From Perkinsus olseni (lineage: Eukaryota; Perkinsozoa; Perkinsida), in assembly GCA_013115125.1 (NCBI GenBank), contig JABANN010000315.1, positions 1 to 40,148 on the forward strand: a DNA stretch of 40,148 nucleotides. The letters run 5' to 3'. The position numbers were made by a program, and so were the translations under genes. Numbering within the stretch: position 1 is the first letter of the stretch; each line of letters opens with the position of its first letter. Shown piece by piece: positions 1-12,240 of this stretch. Below the pieces are notes generated by a model. That model was not told the DNA's origin. It did not search any database and was given only the letters and a program-made list of their open reading frames with translations.

Positions 1-217
1 ATTCCCTAACTCTAAAAACTGAATGCGTGAGCCCCGTTGAAAGTTTACATGTCTTTAGATGGCGGGTACTGTACGTTTCGGCTCAATCAGTGACCTTTGA
101 TATCGATGATGCGGGCGTCCGCAAGTGTGATTTCACTGCAAAGTGACTGAAAAACGCGTGTTGTAACGCGCTCGTCTCCCTAACCGCGTCGAGGTGGCTG
201 GGAGAATTATTGTTTCT

Positions 218-3200
218 ATGGTTCTCAACCTCATCGCCCTCACCGGCATTCTCCTGGTACGGCTGCCTACGTTTCTCGCGCCTGCTCAGTGCGGCCTGCA
301 GGTTCACAGTCTATCTCCGAGCGAAGCCACTTTCGCCGCGTCCTACTTCCCCTCCCAAGAAGTAAGGCTCCTGTCGCGCATTCCTCATTGCCGTTCCCAT
401 TAATATTCGCTACACCCCTCAGGCATGCTTGCCGCCTGAGCGGCTCTGCACTTTGCTTTGGCTAACCCTCAGCGTTCCCGCTTCTCTCTTCAGCTATCCG
501 AGCCAGCACCTCCTTCTGATATTCCCGATTTGCCCTCGTTCGAGTCAGCCCAGAATTATGGCGAAGATAATCGTGACGCCTCATCGCCGAGTTTCGATGA
601 TGACCACGAGCCTCGTGAAGAAGACTTGTTACCGGGCGTGGTGAGTTATTAATGAAAACTTACTATTTCTAACTATTAGCTCACTAGTAATAACTTATTG
701 TAGGCTCACTATTGGAGCGGTTCATCCTGTATGGTTTCTCCTTTACGTCGGAGTGGTATTCTTGGATAACAGAACTCGTGCGCTATTCCGATGTTACTCT
801 TCGGCATTGGTCCTGTAGAGAATCCATCTCAGAATGGAGGCGAATGTTCCCTCAATGTTTGAACCAAAATTGAGATCGTGCGATTGCCGCCGGATAGGGC
901 GATTTTCGTATAATGACTACTGCCATGCTGGAGCGTATCGTCACGTAAGGTTATGGTAGTGCTCGTGTCGTTCTCGCGCAATTCGCTTCCTCGACTCTAT
1001 CCCACTCCACAATGTTTCGCCTCAGGTAGCACCAGGCCTTGTTGAGCATGAGATCAGCCGGCGCGAAGCTCGTCCTACGCAAGTGAGTCTCCGCGGGGTT
1101 ACTGACGCTCTCGAGAGAGTGGGGGGAGAAGCTGGAAATTTTGCTTCGTCGCGACGAAGATTGCTCCCTTCCCGGTCCGCGGTCAGGCCGAGACGGTCGC
1201 TGCTCTTTCATTAACTGGGTGATGCTTCTCAGACACGGTATAATCCAACGGATTTCGACCCGCAAGCGGGGAGTGGCGAAGCGGATCTCGAAGATAATGA
1301 CGACGATCGCGAAGCGCTAGTCGGTGGGGCGTTCGCTACCGGAGATGGGGGACTCTCGGCGAGCACCATCGATTCCCCAGAGCCGCGCGATATCGATCCT
1401 CGAGCTCTGGATGATGCAAACTATGAATTGACTGAAGATGACAATGGCCTTTCGGATGAAGGTCCGGGAGACTCAGACCAGATGCGTGCGGTTGCTAGAA
1501 AAAACGACGACGAAGTGACCTTTGATAATGATGATCAAACTTCCGAGACCGAGAACCGCGTCACTGAGGCGGGTGATAATAGCAATACGGTAAGTGAAGC
1601 GAACCCGTTTTAAGTGGAAGGTCGTTTGCCGGATTGCGTAATTCGCGCAAGTGTGAGAGAAGTCGCTGTCTGTTCTTCAGGTACCCGAGACGAATATCCC
1701 TGGTGAATGGGTAGGGTCAGTCCGCTCGTGTAGTGACTAGATTCTTTTCGTCTAGGTCGTTTATGGCACATGCCGAGAAGTATTGGTTCTGAAGCCTCGG
1801 GGTGGCATTGAGACCGCCATCAGGTCGGCATTCGTCGAGTCTGTCAATGTTGAGGGTCACGCATTCAAGGTCGGTAGTCAAAGCATATTTTCGCAGAGTG
1901 TAGGCCTACCAGCGTTACCACTTAGTTACGTAATCCTGGTGAGGATGACACGGTCATGGTTTGCCCAGCCATTATGGGAGAGCCTTCTTACGCTTCAGAG
2001 GTTGACGACTTCTTGATGGAGATTGAGTAGTATGGTGTGTCTCTACTCGTCTGTATCACTTCTAACGCCCTGACAGCTCTACGAAAAGAAAAGCTGAAAT
2101 TTCATTTTTCCGTGACCTAGAAGGGTTGGGAAGAAATTCTTCACGCTACGGCGATTCGAGGGTCTCAAGGTGCCGTAACGTACTTCGGATCGAGAGTAGG
2201 CGTCACCCCTTCCCCAGCCTCCCTCGCCCCCGGTCCTTCTCATTGGACCTGTGTCGCAGTTGCCTCGGGAACAAGGAGGGCGTGCCTGAGGTGTTCAAGC
2301 TTCGCTGTGATTCCAAGAAGGACGCTGACCATATCCGCAAGGCGTGGAATCTGGGGTTTGAGGTGAAGGTTGTTGATGCCGCGACCTCTGTCCATGATTG
2401 TTACCGCAGAGTCCGGTTACGCAGGAGTTCACGACAACTACAACGACACCCGAGCCGGTGACAACAGGAACTGTTGCCCCCACGAGTAAGTTTCTGTGGG
2501 CAAAGTGCACCAATTGGCTTTTCGACTCTAGAGCTCTATTTTTGCCTCCTCCTTGACGGATGAACTCTATGTTCCCGTCGATCTCGCGAAAATTCTCGTT
2601 CTCTATTGGGAAAAGTCTCGGAGAATTCGGCGTTAACCGTTTTGTTGAATATGAGCGTTCTCAAGTTTCCCATCGTTTTCCGTCTGGACCGGCGGATTCG
2701 CTTGTGGTAACTCCTGTTTGAGTCTTGGATTCCCTCTCGGCCTATGAAGGGCTCAGATAGCGGCCCATCTCTGTGTCCTCCGAATCGCAGTTGGTGTCAG
2801 GGCCACCTCTGCCCGAATATCTGGGAGTCGGGATCCTTCGTCACAGCGGCTCTAACGTTATGAAGGAAATGCCGACGTTCCCGACAGTTGAAGAGAAAAT
2901 GCGCCTGCATGAGGTTGGCGACAATTCCCCAACCGCGAAGTTAGATTCCGAGGTTTGTTCAGGTTCATCTTCTCTTCGACAGTTTAGAAATTCGAGACAA
3001 CATCATATCTGGCTACACGCTGTCAGGAAATCGAGCTACGATCATGTGTAACAATCGCGAACACGCAGAGTCTCTGATGCTGAAATTTGCTGGACAAGTG
3101 CAGACGGTACGTGGGTTGATGTCCTACAATCACGAAAGCATTTCGAACTTGAGCACTCGTCTCCTGAGGGTTCTGTGGAATAATGACATGTGCGAGTTTA

Positions 3201-3901
3201 TAGGAATTGTATCGAGAACGATGCGGAGGCATGTTCTACTTTTCTAACAAGAGAGCGGAGATTTACAAGTCTCACGTCGCGACTGTTATCCGTGAGACCG
3301 CAGGTTGTCACGGCCGATCGATGTAGTTTGGGATCAGAAATGCTCCTTCCACATGTTGCACGTAACGTGGCTCGAGTTTGCGCATCGTCAGGTGGCCGTT
3401 CGCGTCGGTAAATTCAGTCCTGAGTTGGCGGAAGAGGCTGAAGCCGTGACAGAGAAGGGAGTAGGTTGCTACGCGATCGGGATCCCATAACCTCAGTGGT
3501 CCTCTGCGAGGGCAGACGCTTCCATAAGATCACTGGTTCGCTGTTGATCATGCGCTCGTAATGATTATAGCCGGCCAATTGTTGATGTCCATCTCGTCGC
3601 GATCCTCAGGAAACAGCCTCATACGAAGAGCCCCGGCCTGTTGGTCAGAACTATAGGGAATCAACGACAGCGGCCCCAGCTGCGAAAGAAACTCCACAAC
3701 AAAGCGTTGAGACTATGCCCCCGAAAGAAGCAGATATAAAAGTGAAATCTGTCGATGTACTCCTGCCACGATTGGCGTATCGTTTCAGGAACACCGAGCC
3801 AGTGGCGGAAACGGCGGTGAGTAGAGAGAATTCCTCTCTGCATCCGAACCCAGGATCCCAGGGATGAATTTTCCCTTCAGGCTGGCGACCATACGGTCTG
3901 A
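218..3901 (+). CDS. Secreted or membrane protein of unknown function, many exons
   Basis: Not recognised. The first ATG in frame opens a signal peptide (MVLNLIALTGILLVRLP, then APAQC). Exons that join in phase include 218-361, 494-640, 1233-1589, 1681-1710 and from 1756 on. After the leader come a Ser/Pro/acidic stretch, a Cys-bearing segment (FSYNDYCHAGAYRH near 0.9 kb), a strongly acidic 119-codon exon at 1233-1589, a segment reading VVYGTCREVLVLKPRGG, a Thr/Pro linker (TTTTTTPEPVTT near 2.43 kb), a Cys/Tyr exon (ELYRERCGGMFYFSNK near 3.22 kb), and a Pro/Glu-rich exon at 3592-3812 before a TGA at 3899. Introns are about 45-60 nt. I treat it as one gene because phases match across most joins. 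A break near 2.5-2.6 kb, where one join could not be resolved, would split it in two. It probably acts in the secretory pathway or outside the cell. Confidence 0.5.
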
Positions 3902-4095
3902 AATTGAAAGCTTGAGAGTAGAACTTTTCTAAGTAAAAACGGATAAGAACTTCGACTGAGAATTTACGCTGTTCATGACGATGTACCGCGGCTAGCAGTG
4001 ATAGTCCGTGTTGGAAACGGGTGTTGCGTGTCTAATTAGCGAAGCACTCATCCGCGACACCAGTTTTGTGGACCAAAGTTCCGCACTTCCTCATC

Positions 4096-6611
4096 ATGTG
4101 CCTACGCCTTCGAGTAGCCGCAGCTCTCCTCGGCCTAGAATTGGTGGTTGCGACTCTGAGTACTGTCCGCTCGGAAACCCGCAAGGCCCTCACCCTCGAT
4201 CACAGCGTACGGGCCGCGTTTTGTTCGTAGATCACTGTTGGCTTCCTCCCAGACTCACGCAATAAGCACCTCGTATCGCAAGGGCAGGCAGGCGAAGCAG
4301 AAAACGAGAACCGAGTTCAGGAAAACTCAGAGCGACTCGTTGATTTGCCGGGTCAGGGATATTAATAATGACGACTCCTTCGAGCTTCAGAAGTCCAAAG
4401 ACCGCTTGAGCCTTACCTTTCTGAGCCAAGACGGCGTCGTATCGTAAGTTGTTTACTTGCGCTTGCCATCTGGATTAATGCATTGCTTGTTTCAGGTCGG
4501 GCGCATCTGATTTATTCGCCGGCAGACTTCCATCCTCGATTCACCAGGCAGATGTTCGAACTTGCGAAGGCGCGGTTGACTTGCTATTTCAAGGCCTTCT
4601 TGAAAGCGATCGTTTTTTCGCTGAACTCACGGAAACGAGTGAAGGGCCGATTCCGGTCAGTACACTGCTCAGCTATCTCGGAGATCTAGCTGCTAGGAAC
4701 TGGGAGCTTCCTGGTTTGCCAGTAGGCTTATCTACCCTACAGTAATGGGGATTATCGCATCGCTCTCTCAGGGGATCGAAGCCACCAGACTGCCCACTCC
4801 AACTGAACCCGGGAAAGTTCTCTGTCACTCCAGGCTTATGGGTGATAACAACCACGCTTTCGAATTCTACCGGTAATTCCAAGGACCACAGAAACTTCAC
4901 TCTCACTTGGGCTCAGTGCGGGGAGAATAAAGCTCGAGATTTGTAGGATTCACAGCTCTGCAATTACCGTATAAGTTGTCTTTCAGTTCTGACGCGTCTC
5001 ATCAGTTCGCGCTTTCCCCCAAGCAGTTCAACGATTACAGGAAGAATTTCGCCTCGGCCACCACGGACAAAAATGTGCAGAATCACTATTTTCCTTTTAT
5101 GAGGGTTTGTACTGGGCCGCGGAAGGAAAGCTGAGCGAATTCGCGAATGCTCCTCGGAGGAGCAGCGAAAAAATGGGTAAAGTTCTCGTCGACTTCATTT
5201 GCGAGGAGCTTGGTGGGTGGGAAGCAAGTAAGGTGATTTAGAATGTTGAAGTAGTGTTCAAAGTTGTTGATGCACATGTTTATACGTTGTCCCGTGCTTT
5301 AACATATTGATCTCGAGTTTAAGTAAGTGCAGCTCTTGCCATATCTACGAGGTCGAACTGGGGGGTTACAAGTTCATCAATACCGCCGCGGGAATCCAAC
5401 GGGCTTCCCAGTTATCTCGTATTTTGGACCAAAATTTTTGGCCACTCGAGAAAGATTCATCCTGGCAAGTACGGGATGAATGAAATGAGAACAGAACTCG
5501 AATAGTTCATCATGACGCATCAAAAGCAGTTATGCTCCCAGATAAAGGGGCTTATGACAGAGCTTTGGCAACAGGTGCTGCAAAGCCTGAACCGATCGAA
5601 TGAGTGGCTTAACGTTTCAGAGTACACTTGTGTCCGAATACCGAGGGCCCTCTATGTTGTCTGGTCGGCCCTATGGCGTACCACTGCAGGCGAAATCACA
5701 TGTCTCGTGCAGAACATGAGCAATACGCCACCTCCACACTCCCTTCAGACTGCTGAGGCATCGGCAAATCGGGATATATTTCCCTGAGCGAGGATGTCTG
5801 AGACTACGCAGCACAAGAGTTCGAGATCTCTTCAAGGCCTGTACTTGATGACGGTGCTCATGATGTGAAGGAAGCGACTGTCCGCTGCGGCGTGTCGCGC
5901 ATAAATGCTGAGATGGCTTCCCTCGGGTCGTCTATACCTCGGTCGCAGGTAAACTGATATCATATCAGTTTACCTGTGACCGAGGTATAGACGAGGTATA
6001 TCAGTGATATGGACCACCCGGACAAGGATCTCAGGGAATCTCGGCATCAAGCAGTGGAAGAAGTAGTAGCTTCCAGTAAGAGTGGGAGATTCACCCTACT
6101 TCGGGCGACCGCGAGCCGAGTCTCCTCCTTTGGTTCAGTAAGCGCAACTTCTGGATGGAAGCTTGCCGAAAACGGAGGTAATCGTCAGTATTACAGATCC
6201 CCCATTTGAGTGAACCTAAGAAGCCTCTCCAGCTGCAATGGGCCGGGCCCGGACGGAAGGGCAAGCTTCAACTATCTCCGACTCCGGGCGATGCTGTCCG
6301 TCATATAAGCTCTGCTGATTGCCACTACTACATGGGCTGCGGACTTGTAGAAACCAAAGCGGTAGAGTACTATTCAGAAATCGGTGATACTGTCATGCAA
6401 TTGCTCGAAAGATCGATTCTGCATTTCCCGGGAGACCTGAGAAGCAAAGGGTGAATGACGATCAGACGCTGTTCACCTTACGACTGTGCAACATAGTAGT
6501 AGCGTAACCGAGGCTCCGAAAAATGAAAACGCTGCGCAAATGTGGAGAAGAGATCCCAGATCGGTGGAAGGGACTGCAATGCAGACACAACCCAAACCGG
6601 CGAGAATCTGA
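4096..6611 (+). CDS. Secreted protein of unknown function, many exons
   Basis: Not recognised. The ATG at 4096 starts a signal peptide (MCLRLRVAAALLGLELVVAT). The next exon (to 4442) joins in phase 0, then a phase-2 join adds the exon reading SSGASDLFAGRLPSSIHQ at about 4497-4710. Later exons carry KVLCHSRLMGDNNHAFEFYR (4790-4871), YEGLYWAAEGKLSEFANAP (about 5.1 kb), CHIYEVELGGYKFINTAAG (about 5.34 kb), DYAAQEFEISSRPVLDDGA (to 5948), and a final long exon (HYYMGCGLVETKAVEYYSEI) that runs through a 46-nt intron to a TGA at 6609. The gap to the preceding gene is about 195 bp. The intron at 5949-6004 is part of a long palindrome listed separately. The exon path around 5.0 and 6.0-6.2 kb is uncertain. 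Confidence 0.5.
5928..5994. repeat. Near-perfect 33-bp inverted repeat across a splice donor
   Basis: Arms 5928-5960 and 5962-5994 pair with one mismatch and a single-base centre. The left arm holds the last 21 bases of an exon plus the first bases of the intron that begins at 5949 (CAG|GTAAACTG). The right arm lies wholly in that 56-nt intron. A GAGGTATA direct repeat sits at 5982-5989 and 5993-6000. In the transcript this would fold into a hairpin that hides the donor site. Confidence 0.9.
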
Positions 6612-6972
6612 TGACAGAAAACTATTAGGACGTTAGACATAACTTCAAAGTTACCAGCGTGGTCATAGCAAGATGCAAGTTCGATCTCACGGAGCTTCCG
6701 AGTGCGGTGCAGAAATGTCGCACTCGCTCTCGGTTGACTGCGGGGACATTACAGCTGTGCCTTTAGGGAGCATTGGGGTTTTTAGTTTTCCCCGCGTTTC
6801 CAGGAAAGAGACGTGTATCGTCTTACTCTGTGGAGCTCCGCCTATTTTCTCCACTTGGTAGACCAAAAACCCCCGGCGTGACGCTCTGATAAACCAGGGA
6901 TCTTCGTGCAGTGAGGAGAAAGCGCGAAATACTTGTAAATCTGTGGCGCCTCCTTCGTGGTTGATCATGTCA
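6612..6972. other. Gap between converging genes; no supported gene
   Basis: This stretch separates the end of the plus-strand gene from the stop of the minus-strand gene. Open frames exist on both strands (plus 6673-6861, minus 6687-7082), but neither begins with a good start or links in phase to an exon. It is most likely 3' flanking sequence of the two convergent genes. Confidence 0.5.
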
Positions 6973-9900
6973 TTAATCATATATTTGTCTTTGACGCGTC
7001 TGGCTTTCTTCCTTCTCCGTTTCCTCTTCATCTCCAAACCTGAGCGATGCGACTGACGGCGGCTCTCCACAACTATCTTCACCAGTCATCTCCCTCTTGT
7101 CCTGGGTGGTTGTTGCAAGGCATTTACTCTCTAATTCTTCTAGCAGTTCATCAATGCGGCACCTACCGTGGGAAATCAAGATGACAAGGTGTTACGCTCA
7201 TTGCGTTTTTTGCTTGAGAATCAAATAGGAATCTTCCAACCATTATTGCCATGTGCCGATGATTCATTCACGCATGGCGAACACTCACCTTAGTTTTTCA
7301 TGTTTCGCAGCCACAGTTGGGTTTCTCTGTAGGCCGCGCGACGTCCTGAAACACGTGATCTTACCCTCCCTCAAATGTCTGAAAGATTGAGTAATCAGCT
7401 CACGACGGAGTCGTTAGCAAGGCAGATCCCAACTCTAAAACTCGGAAGTTGAGACTCAGGTTCGGTCTGACTGCTTAGCGGCCAGACTATGGCCAACTAC
7501 TGCTCTGCCAACGCGGATACTTACCCGGCGTTCTGAGGTACCGACTCTACTTCCTGTGGCCTCGGGTCGAAAAGGGCAGCGTTGTGTTCATACACGTCCA
7601 TCAGACTTTGCAGAGTGAGATTGGGTATCTCCTCGAGTGAGAGAATTGCCTCCAGTCGTTCAGTGATCTCGCGCTCTGTCGGGGTGTACCTGCATCGGTC
7701 GATTGCTTAGAACAAGCGCTGAAGTAACCTCGTGTCGACGCTCCCTCATCACCGACCATCGGATAATCAGGGATCTCAGCATCAATCTGAGTTGACCAGG
7801 GGGAATACTGCTCTGGGAGTCGGCAAAGATTAGGTATGCAAATTTAATCTGTAAGAACTCGCTCATGTACAATCGATCGAAATTTAGAGAATGCCTGCTC
7901 CAGCCGAGGAATTCGCGTCATCACCGACAGACATGCGACGACCTGAAAGGATAACTGTGCGCAAAACGATGAATTATACTTCTACCCATAGCCTGAAGTC
8001 TATCGACCATTCCCCAGCTGATGGCTTCACACCGAAATGTTTTGCAGCGCGTGTAAAAAGCTCCTCAGAACCTGCCAGGGAAGCTGGCCCTCATTGCTGC
8101 ACGAAGATGCCCCCGATGCAGCCTATAAGCGCGCGGACTGAGTCCGTCTTGCTTGTGCTCTCCAATGCTACAATTGCGGGGAAAGAACCTAGAGAGATAT
8201 CTAGCTTAAGCGAATAAGTACATCGGCATTCGCCCTCGGTTATCTTCATCAAGTCTCGATAATTCATCAACCACTCCGAGTCAGGGGTCACTTCCTCGGC
8301 GGGCCCGGATTCTAGCTGTGCCGAGGATCGAAGAGACGCTAGCCTGACGTTGGGGAGCACTGCTCAAATTCGTGCAGGAGCCGTCCGTTCCACACTTTTT
8401 AAAGTAGTCCTTCAGTGCTCTAACAATCTCACCGCTCGTCATGTCGGGGCCAAAAATGGATCGTGTGAACTCGCCCAGAATCTCGACGTTCCCCCATTGG
8501 ACTAAGCAACACGGCGTGCATGTGTGTTAGAGTTTGTAGTTCAATACGATTTCCGCCATAGTTGAACTCCTCAGCGTGCACTCGGTATCGCGGTTGTACC
8601 GTTACAAGAACACTGTGTAACCATAACGTGGCCAATGCGTGAGGCATTTTCTCTTCTACCGGCGATGCGAATTCAAATCGGTAGTGAAACGGGACGCTCC
8701 ATAACGTGAACGAACATCCACTGAATCACTTGGCCCCATTCCGTCACGTTCAAACAGTTCCGAATTCCATAGAAACTCGAGGAACCGAGCTACGAAGTTG
8801 TTCACAGAGTGCTCCCATCAATGCATCGTAAGAGGCACACGATTGACGGAATCAGTTTTAATTTCAATGCGAATGGGAAAACATGAAATTTCTTAATGTG
8901 GGTTCGAAGTATCCTACCAGGCTCTTCCACGGACAATGACGATGACGTCGAAACAGGTCGCGCCTAGAATAGATATGCGCGAGCAGTTCGGTAGAGCACC
9001 GTACAATTTCTGCCGCCCTCTTTCCCGGAGGTGGTGCCAGCGGCGGCTTCGGAGGGTGCATCGGGGTCGCATCTTTCGGGACACTGGGCGCTGGGGGAAG
9101 CTGTGACGCCTGGAAGGAATCCGCGGGCATGCGCACCCTGTCAAATTGACATCAGATAAATTGTAGCCTATCAGATCCAACCAAAGAGCCCGCAGCAGCA
9201 GGCGAACCTTCGTATCGACGAACAGCCTTTCATGCTGCGGTTGAAATCCGACTATCTCCCGAAACGGAGAGCCTTTTTCTCACTTTGAGAGAGTCAGCAC
9301 TTCTAATCTCGAACGCTTTCGATCGTGGACGAAGTCCGGTATCAGATCCCAGCCTGCACGAGGACGAGACCCTGCGAAACCATGAAGCTTATTAAGCCTA
9401 CTTTGGCGGCTCTGATGATCCGGTCAGGAGTTGTGGAGCTCGGGAGCCTGAAGATGCTGCGGCTTATACGGGTACTCTCAGAAAAAAAGCGTCGGTCGAT
9501 GTATTCCGCTGGCGGATAGGCAAATATCCTCGACAAGCGTCGGAGCTCGCCGAGAGAGTCGCGAATTGAGCCGATATCATCGCGACGGCGACAATGAGAG
9601 CGAGGAGGATCCCAGTCAACAGGATGTTTGACGAATGCCTCACCGATGGTATCCTGCAGCGGGGTTGGGTAAGTTGCGGGCGGCGGTGGAGGGCACTGAG
9701 AAATAATACCGAATGCGCAGCGAGCTCAAGAAGGTGGTCAGGTGCAGGAAATCAGAAACTCTGCCAAAGATGGTGGTTCACTCACTTGTGCAGTGAAGGG
9801 TCGAGACACAGGTCTTGTTGGCGGCTTCGTGAGTGGAGGAGGACTTAAAACATCACACCGTTATCACGCTATTATGTAAAGAAGAGCATAATGGAGAAGA

Positions 9901-12151
9901 ATAGAATCGAATGCTCCGAAATCAGCATACATTTCCGACAGGTAAATTCCCGCTCTACTGCCAGCGGCTTAGCCACTGCAGCGCCAGGAAGGCACACGTT
10001 GGATACTTCACGCTGAATAGGTCATACTGTAGTTTCAGTCCCATCGCAGTAAAATCTGCGGAACATCGGTTAGTCGACTGCCGTCGTGACGGCAGTACTC
10101 ACCATCCGAATACGCAAGTACCGCAAGTTCCTTCACGGTATGTACCTCTGCGAGCATCTCAACCGGGTTGAGCCAGACGAACATTTTTTCATAGCTTTAC
10201 ATACATGATTTATCAAGGTTCTCAAGAATCAATTACGAGACGGAATATCCGCTAGCCTACTTCTGCTAGCCACAGTTGCCTATTGCGGCGGCCTCTGTTC
10301 TGAAATGCAAGCCTTTTAAATTCATAGTCTGCTGTATGACGGAGAGATGATGACCAGCTCGTGGCTCACGTCAACTCACGATGTAACGTCATCCTCCTCC
10401 CTCTCAGTTTCACGGACTGGCGCTTCCCTGAGCTCTTTAGCTCCCTCCTGGGCTTCTTCTCTCAGCCCATCTCTCCGTCGTGCTCCCGCACCTCTGCTAA
10501 GCTCACTGGGCGGGGCGTGCCGTGGTGGTGCCCTCTCTTGAAGCGCTGTATCACGATGAGAATGATGAGAACTTCTCGGAGCCATTATGTCACTATCGAC
10601 ATGGAAAGTGAAAACATGTTCCGACTCGAAAGTTCCGAGCCCATGTGTCATACGACGATTTGTTTCCCCAGAGGCCGCCGGTTGTCGTGAGTACAAGATG
10701 ACGCATCCGCAAGCTCCTGCTGAGTTGAAACGTGTACCGATAAGTGCCGCTGTGTCTTGCGCGAACGTAAACTTACTGAACGAACAAAACCATTCTGCTT
10801 GCTCTATTAGCATGATATTCGTGTCGGGTATGATGAAGGACGCAAGTGGTACCCTTCTTTCGATTAGTGACTGCTGCGGATGACTCCCTACAAAGCACTG
10901 AAAACCGCTGAAATATCGGCAAGAATTCTCGCGCTTCTTTTCAGCGGTAGCGCTAAGAAACGAATCATTATAGTTGTGGTGCTGAAGACCGCCATACTAC
11001 GATGTTTTCCAAATCAAGTTGTGCGTGAATCCATGGATGTATTCTTCTATCGCGCCAACCAACATCGTGCGGGTCTCGACGCGCCCTGAACATTCCCCGT
11101 CATGGAGGGCGGCATGCAGCCACTGGCAACTCAGAAACGTTGAAAATACAGTAAGATTAAACATGGTGGATTTGGAAGTAATGATTTGAATTTGTACTTC
11201 TGGCAATCTTGTTAACAACTCTGCCGCGGCCATAGAGGATCCCCGGTTTGGACGCTGTTGTCTCTATAAGCTTCCATGCTCAGGACCGGCTCGACCTGGA
11301 AGACGCGTAGACATGCGCCGATAACAAGTACGACAAGAAGTTTACGAATTCCTGGTTCACGTTTCGATCATCGTCCACAATCCTTATATAGCCAGTAGGA
11401 GAAGAACCAAAAACCTGAAATACGAGGCCTTGAGTTGGGCCGGGAGCTTCATCGGATGAACCTGCTGGACACGATGAAATACAAAATCCAAATGAGTAAA
11501 ACAGAGCGACTAGAAATTTCCGACTCGACGAAGGACTCTTTTCATACAGCTTGGTTCCCCGCTCTGTCAACATATATGATTCTCGATGGCGGCGGCAGCT
11601 TGCCTTCGATCTGCAGAGACTACAAAGTGACCGTCGTCCTCTTGGGGCTCACTCGGCTCACTTGTCTTTGCATTTCGACGGTTCTTCCCGAGAAAGGCTT
11701 CATCCCATTGAGTTGTGACATGAGGTATCTTAGAAAAACTGGACGAATCACGGATAAAACTCCGTCTACGATCTCGCTAGCTCGCGAACCAGACAGTGGG
11801 AAGCGACGCAAGCAAGCAAGCTCCACAGACAGAGGGGCGGTACCATCCCAGGGGATGGAGAGCTTCGATGGCTGATCCCCGGCTGACGGGCGGGTCGGGC
11901 TGGGCTCGAAAACCACCACGCCGAGCAGCCGCGATGCTCGACATGGCGAGATCCACAGGGGACTAGCGACATGAACAGGCGCTACCCGCGTCACTGCGTG
12001 ACACGCGGGCTTACGCACGCAAGCCCAACGCGAGGCGAGATCGCGCAGGTTTTACACCGATGGAACAAAGTTTCTCGGAATATAGAAAACAGTTGCGGCT
12101 CTCGCCAGGTAAAACGATGCACGCCAGAGTTGCGAGCAATTCGCGAACCAT
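6973..12151 (-). CDS. Large mostly helical protein of unknown function
   Basis: Not recognised. The model runs from an ATG at 12151 (MVRELLATLACIVLPGES, a hydrophobic start that could be a signal peptide or anchor) to a TAA at 6973. Well-supported exons, in coding order, are a 11.6-11.95 kb exon with SEIVDGVLSVIRPVFLRYLM, an exon with QTGDPLWPRQ (about 11.25 kb), one with FSTFLSCQWLHAALHDGE (about 11.1 kb), a charged segment (about 10.4 kb), EAFVKHPVDWDPPRSH (9.6 kb), KVRLLLRALWLDLIG (9.2 kb), a Pro-rich exon (9.05 kb), NNFVARFLEFLWNSELFERD (8.75 kb), QWGNVEILGEFTRSIFG (8.5 kb), EFLQIKFAYLIFADSQSS (7.85 kb), TEREITERLEAILSLEEIP (7.67 kb), and an acidic C-terminus. Several joins, such as those near 8.7 and 8.55 kb, match in phase with 46-48 nt introns. 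The start lies 90 bp downstream of the PARG stop. It could be two genes; helical solenoid character is inferred from composition only. Confidence 0.45.
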
Positions 12152-12240
12152 GTGTAGAGGCTGATCACTGAATACGATGCGCACGACGTACTGTATAGGT
12201 ATAACCTGCTCGAAACACGACCCCACCACGAGTGCAGAAA

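Noticed and set aside
9325-9848. Plus-strand frames at 9325-9519 and 9594-9848
   Set aside because: They mirror minus-strand exons of the long helical gene; they have no consistent splice chain.
10347-10541. Ser-rich plus-strand open frame and an overlapping plus frame to 10690
   Set aside because: They are antisense to a charged minus-strand exon chain (10376-10813) that fits the 6973-12151 gene; Ser-rich antisense of Arg/Glu-rich coding is expected.
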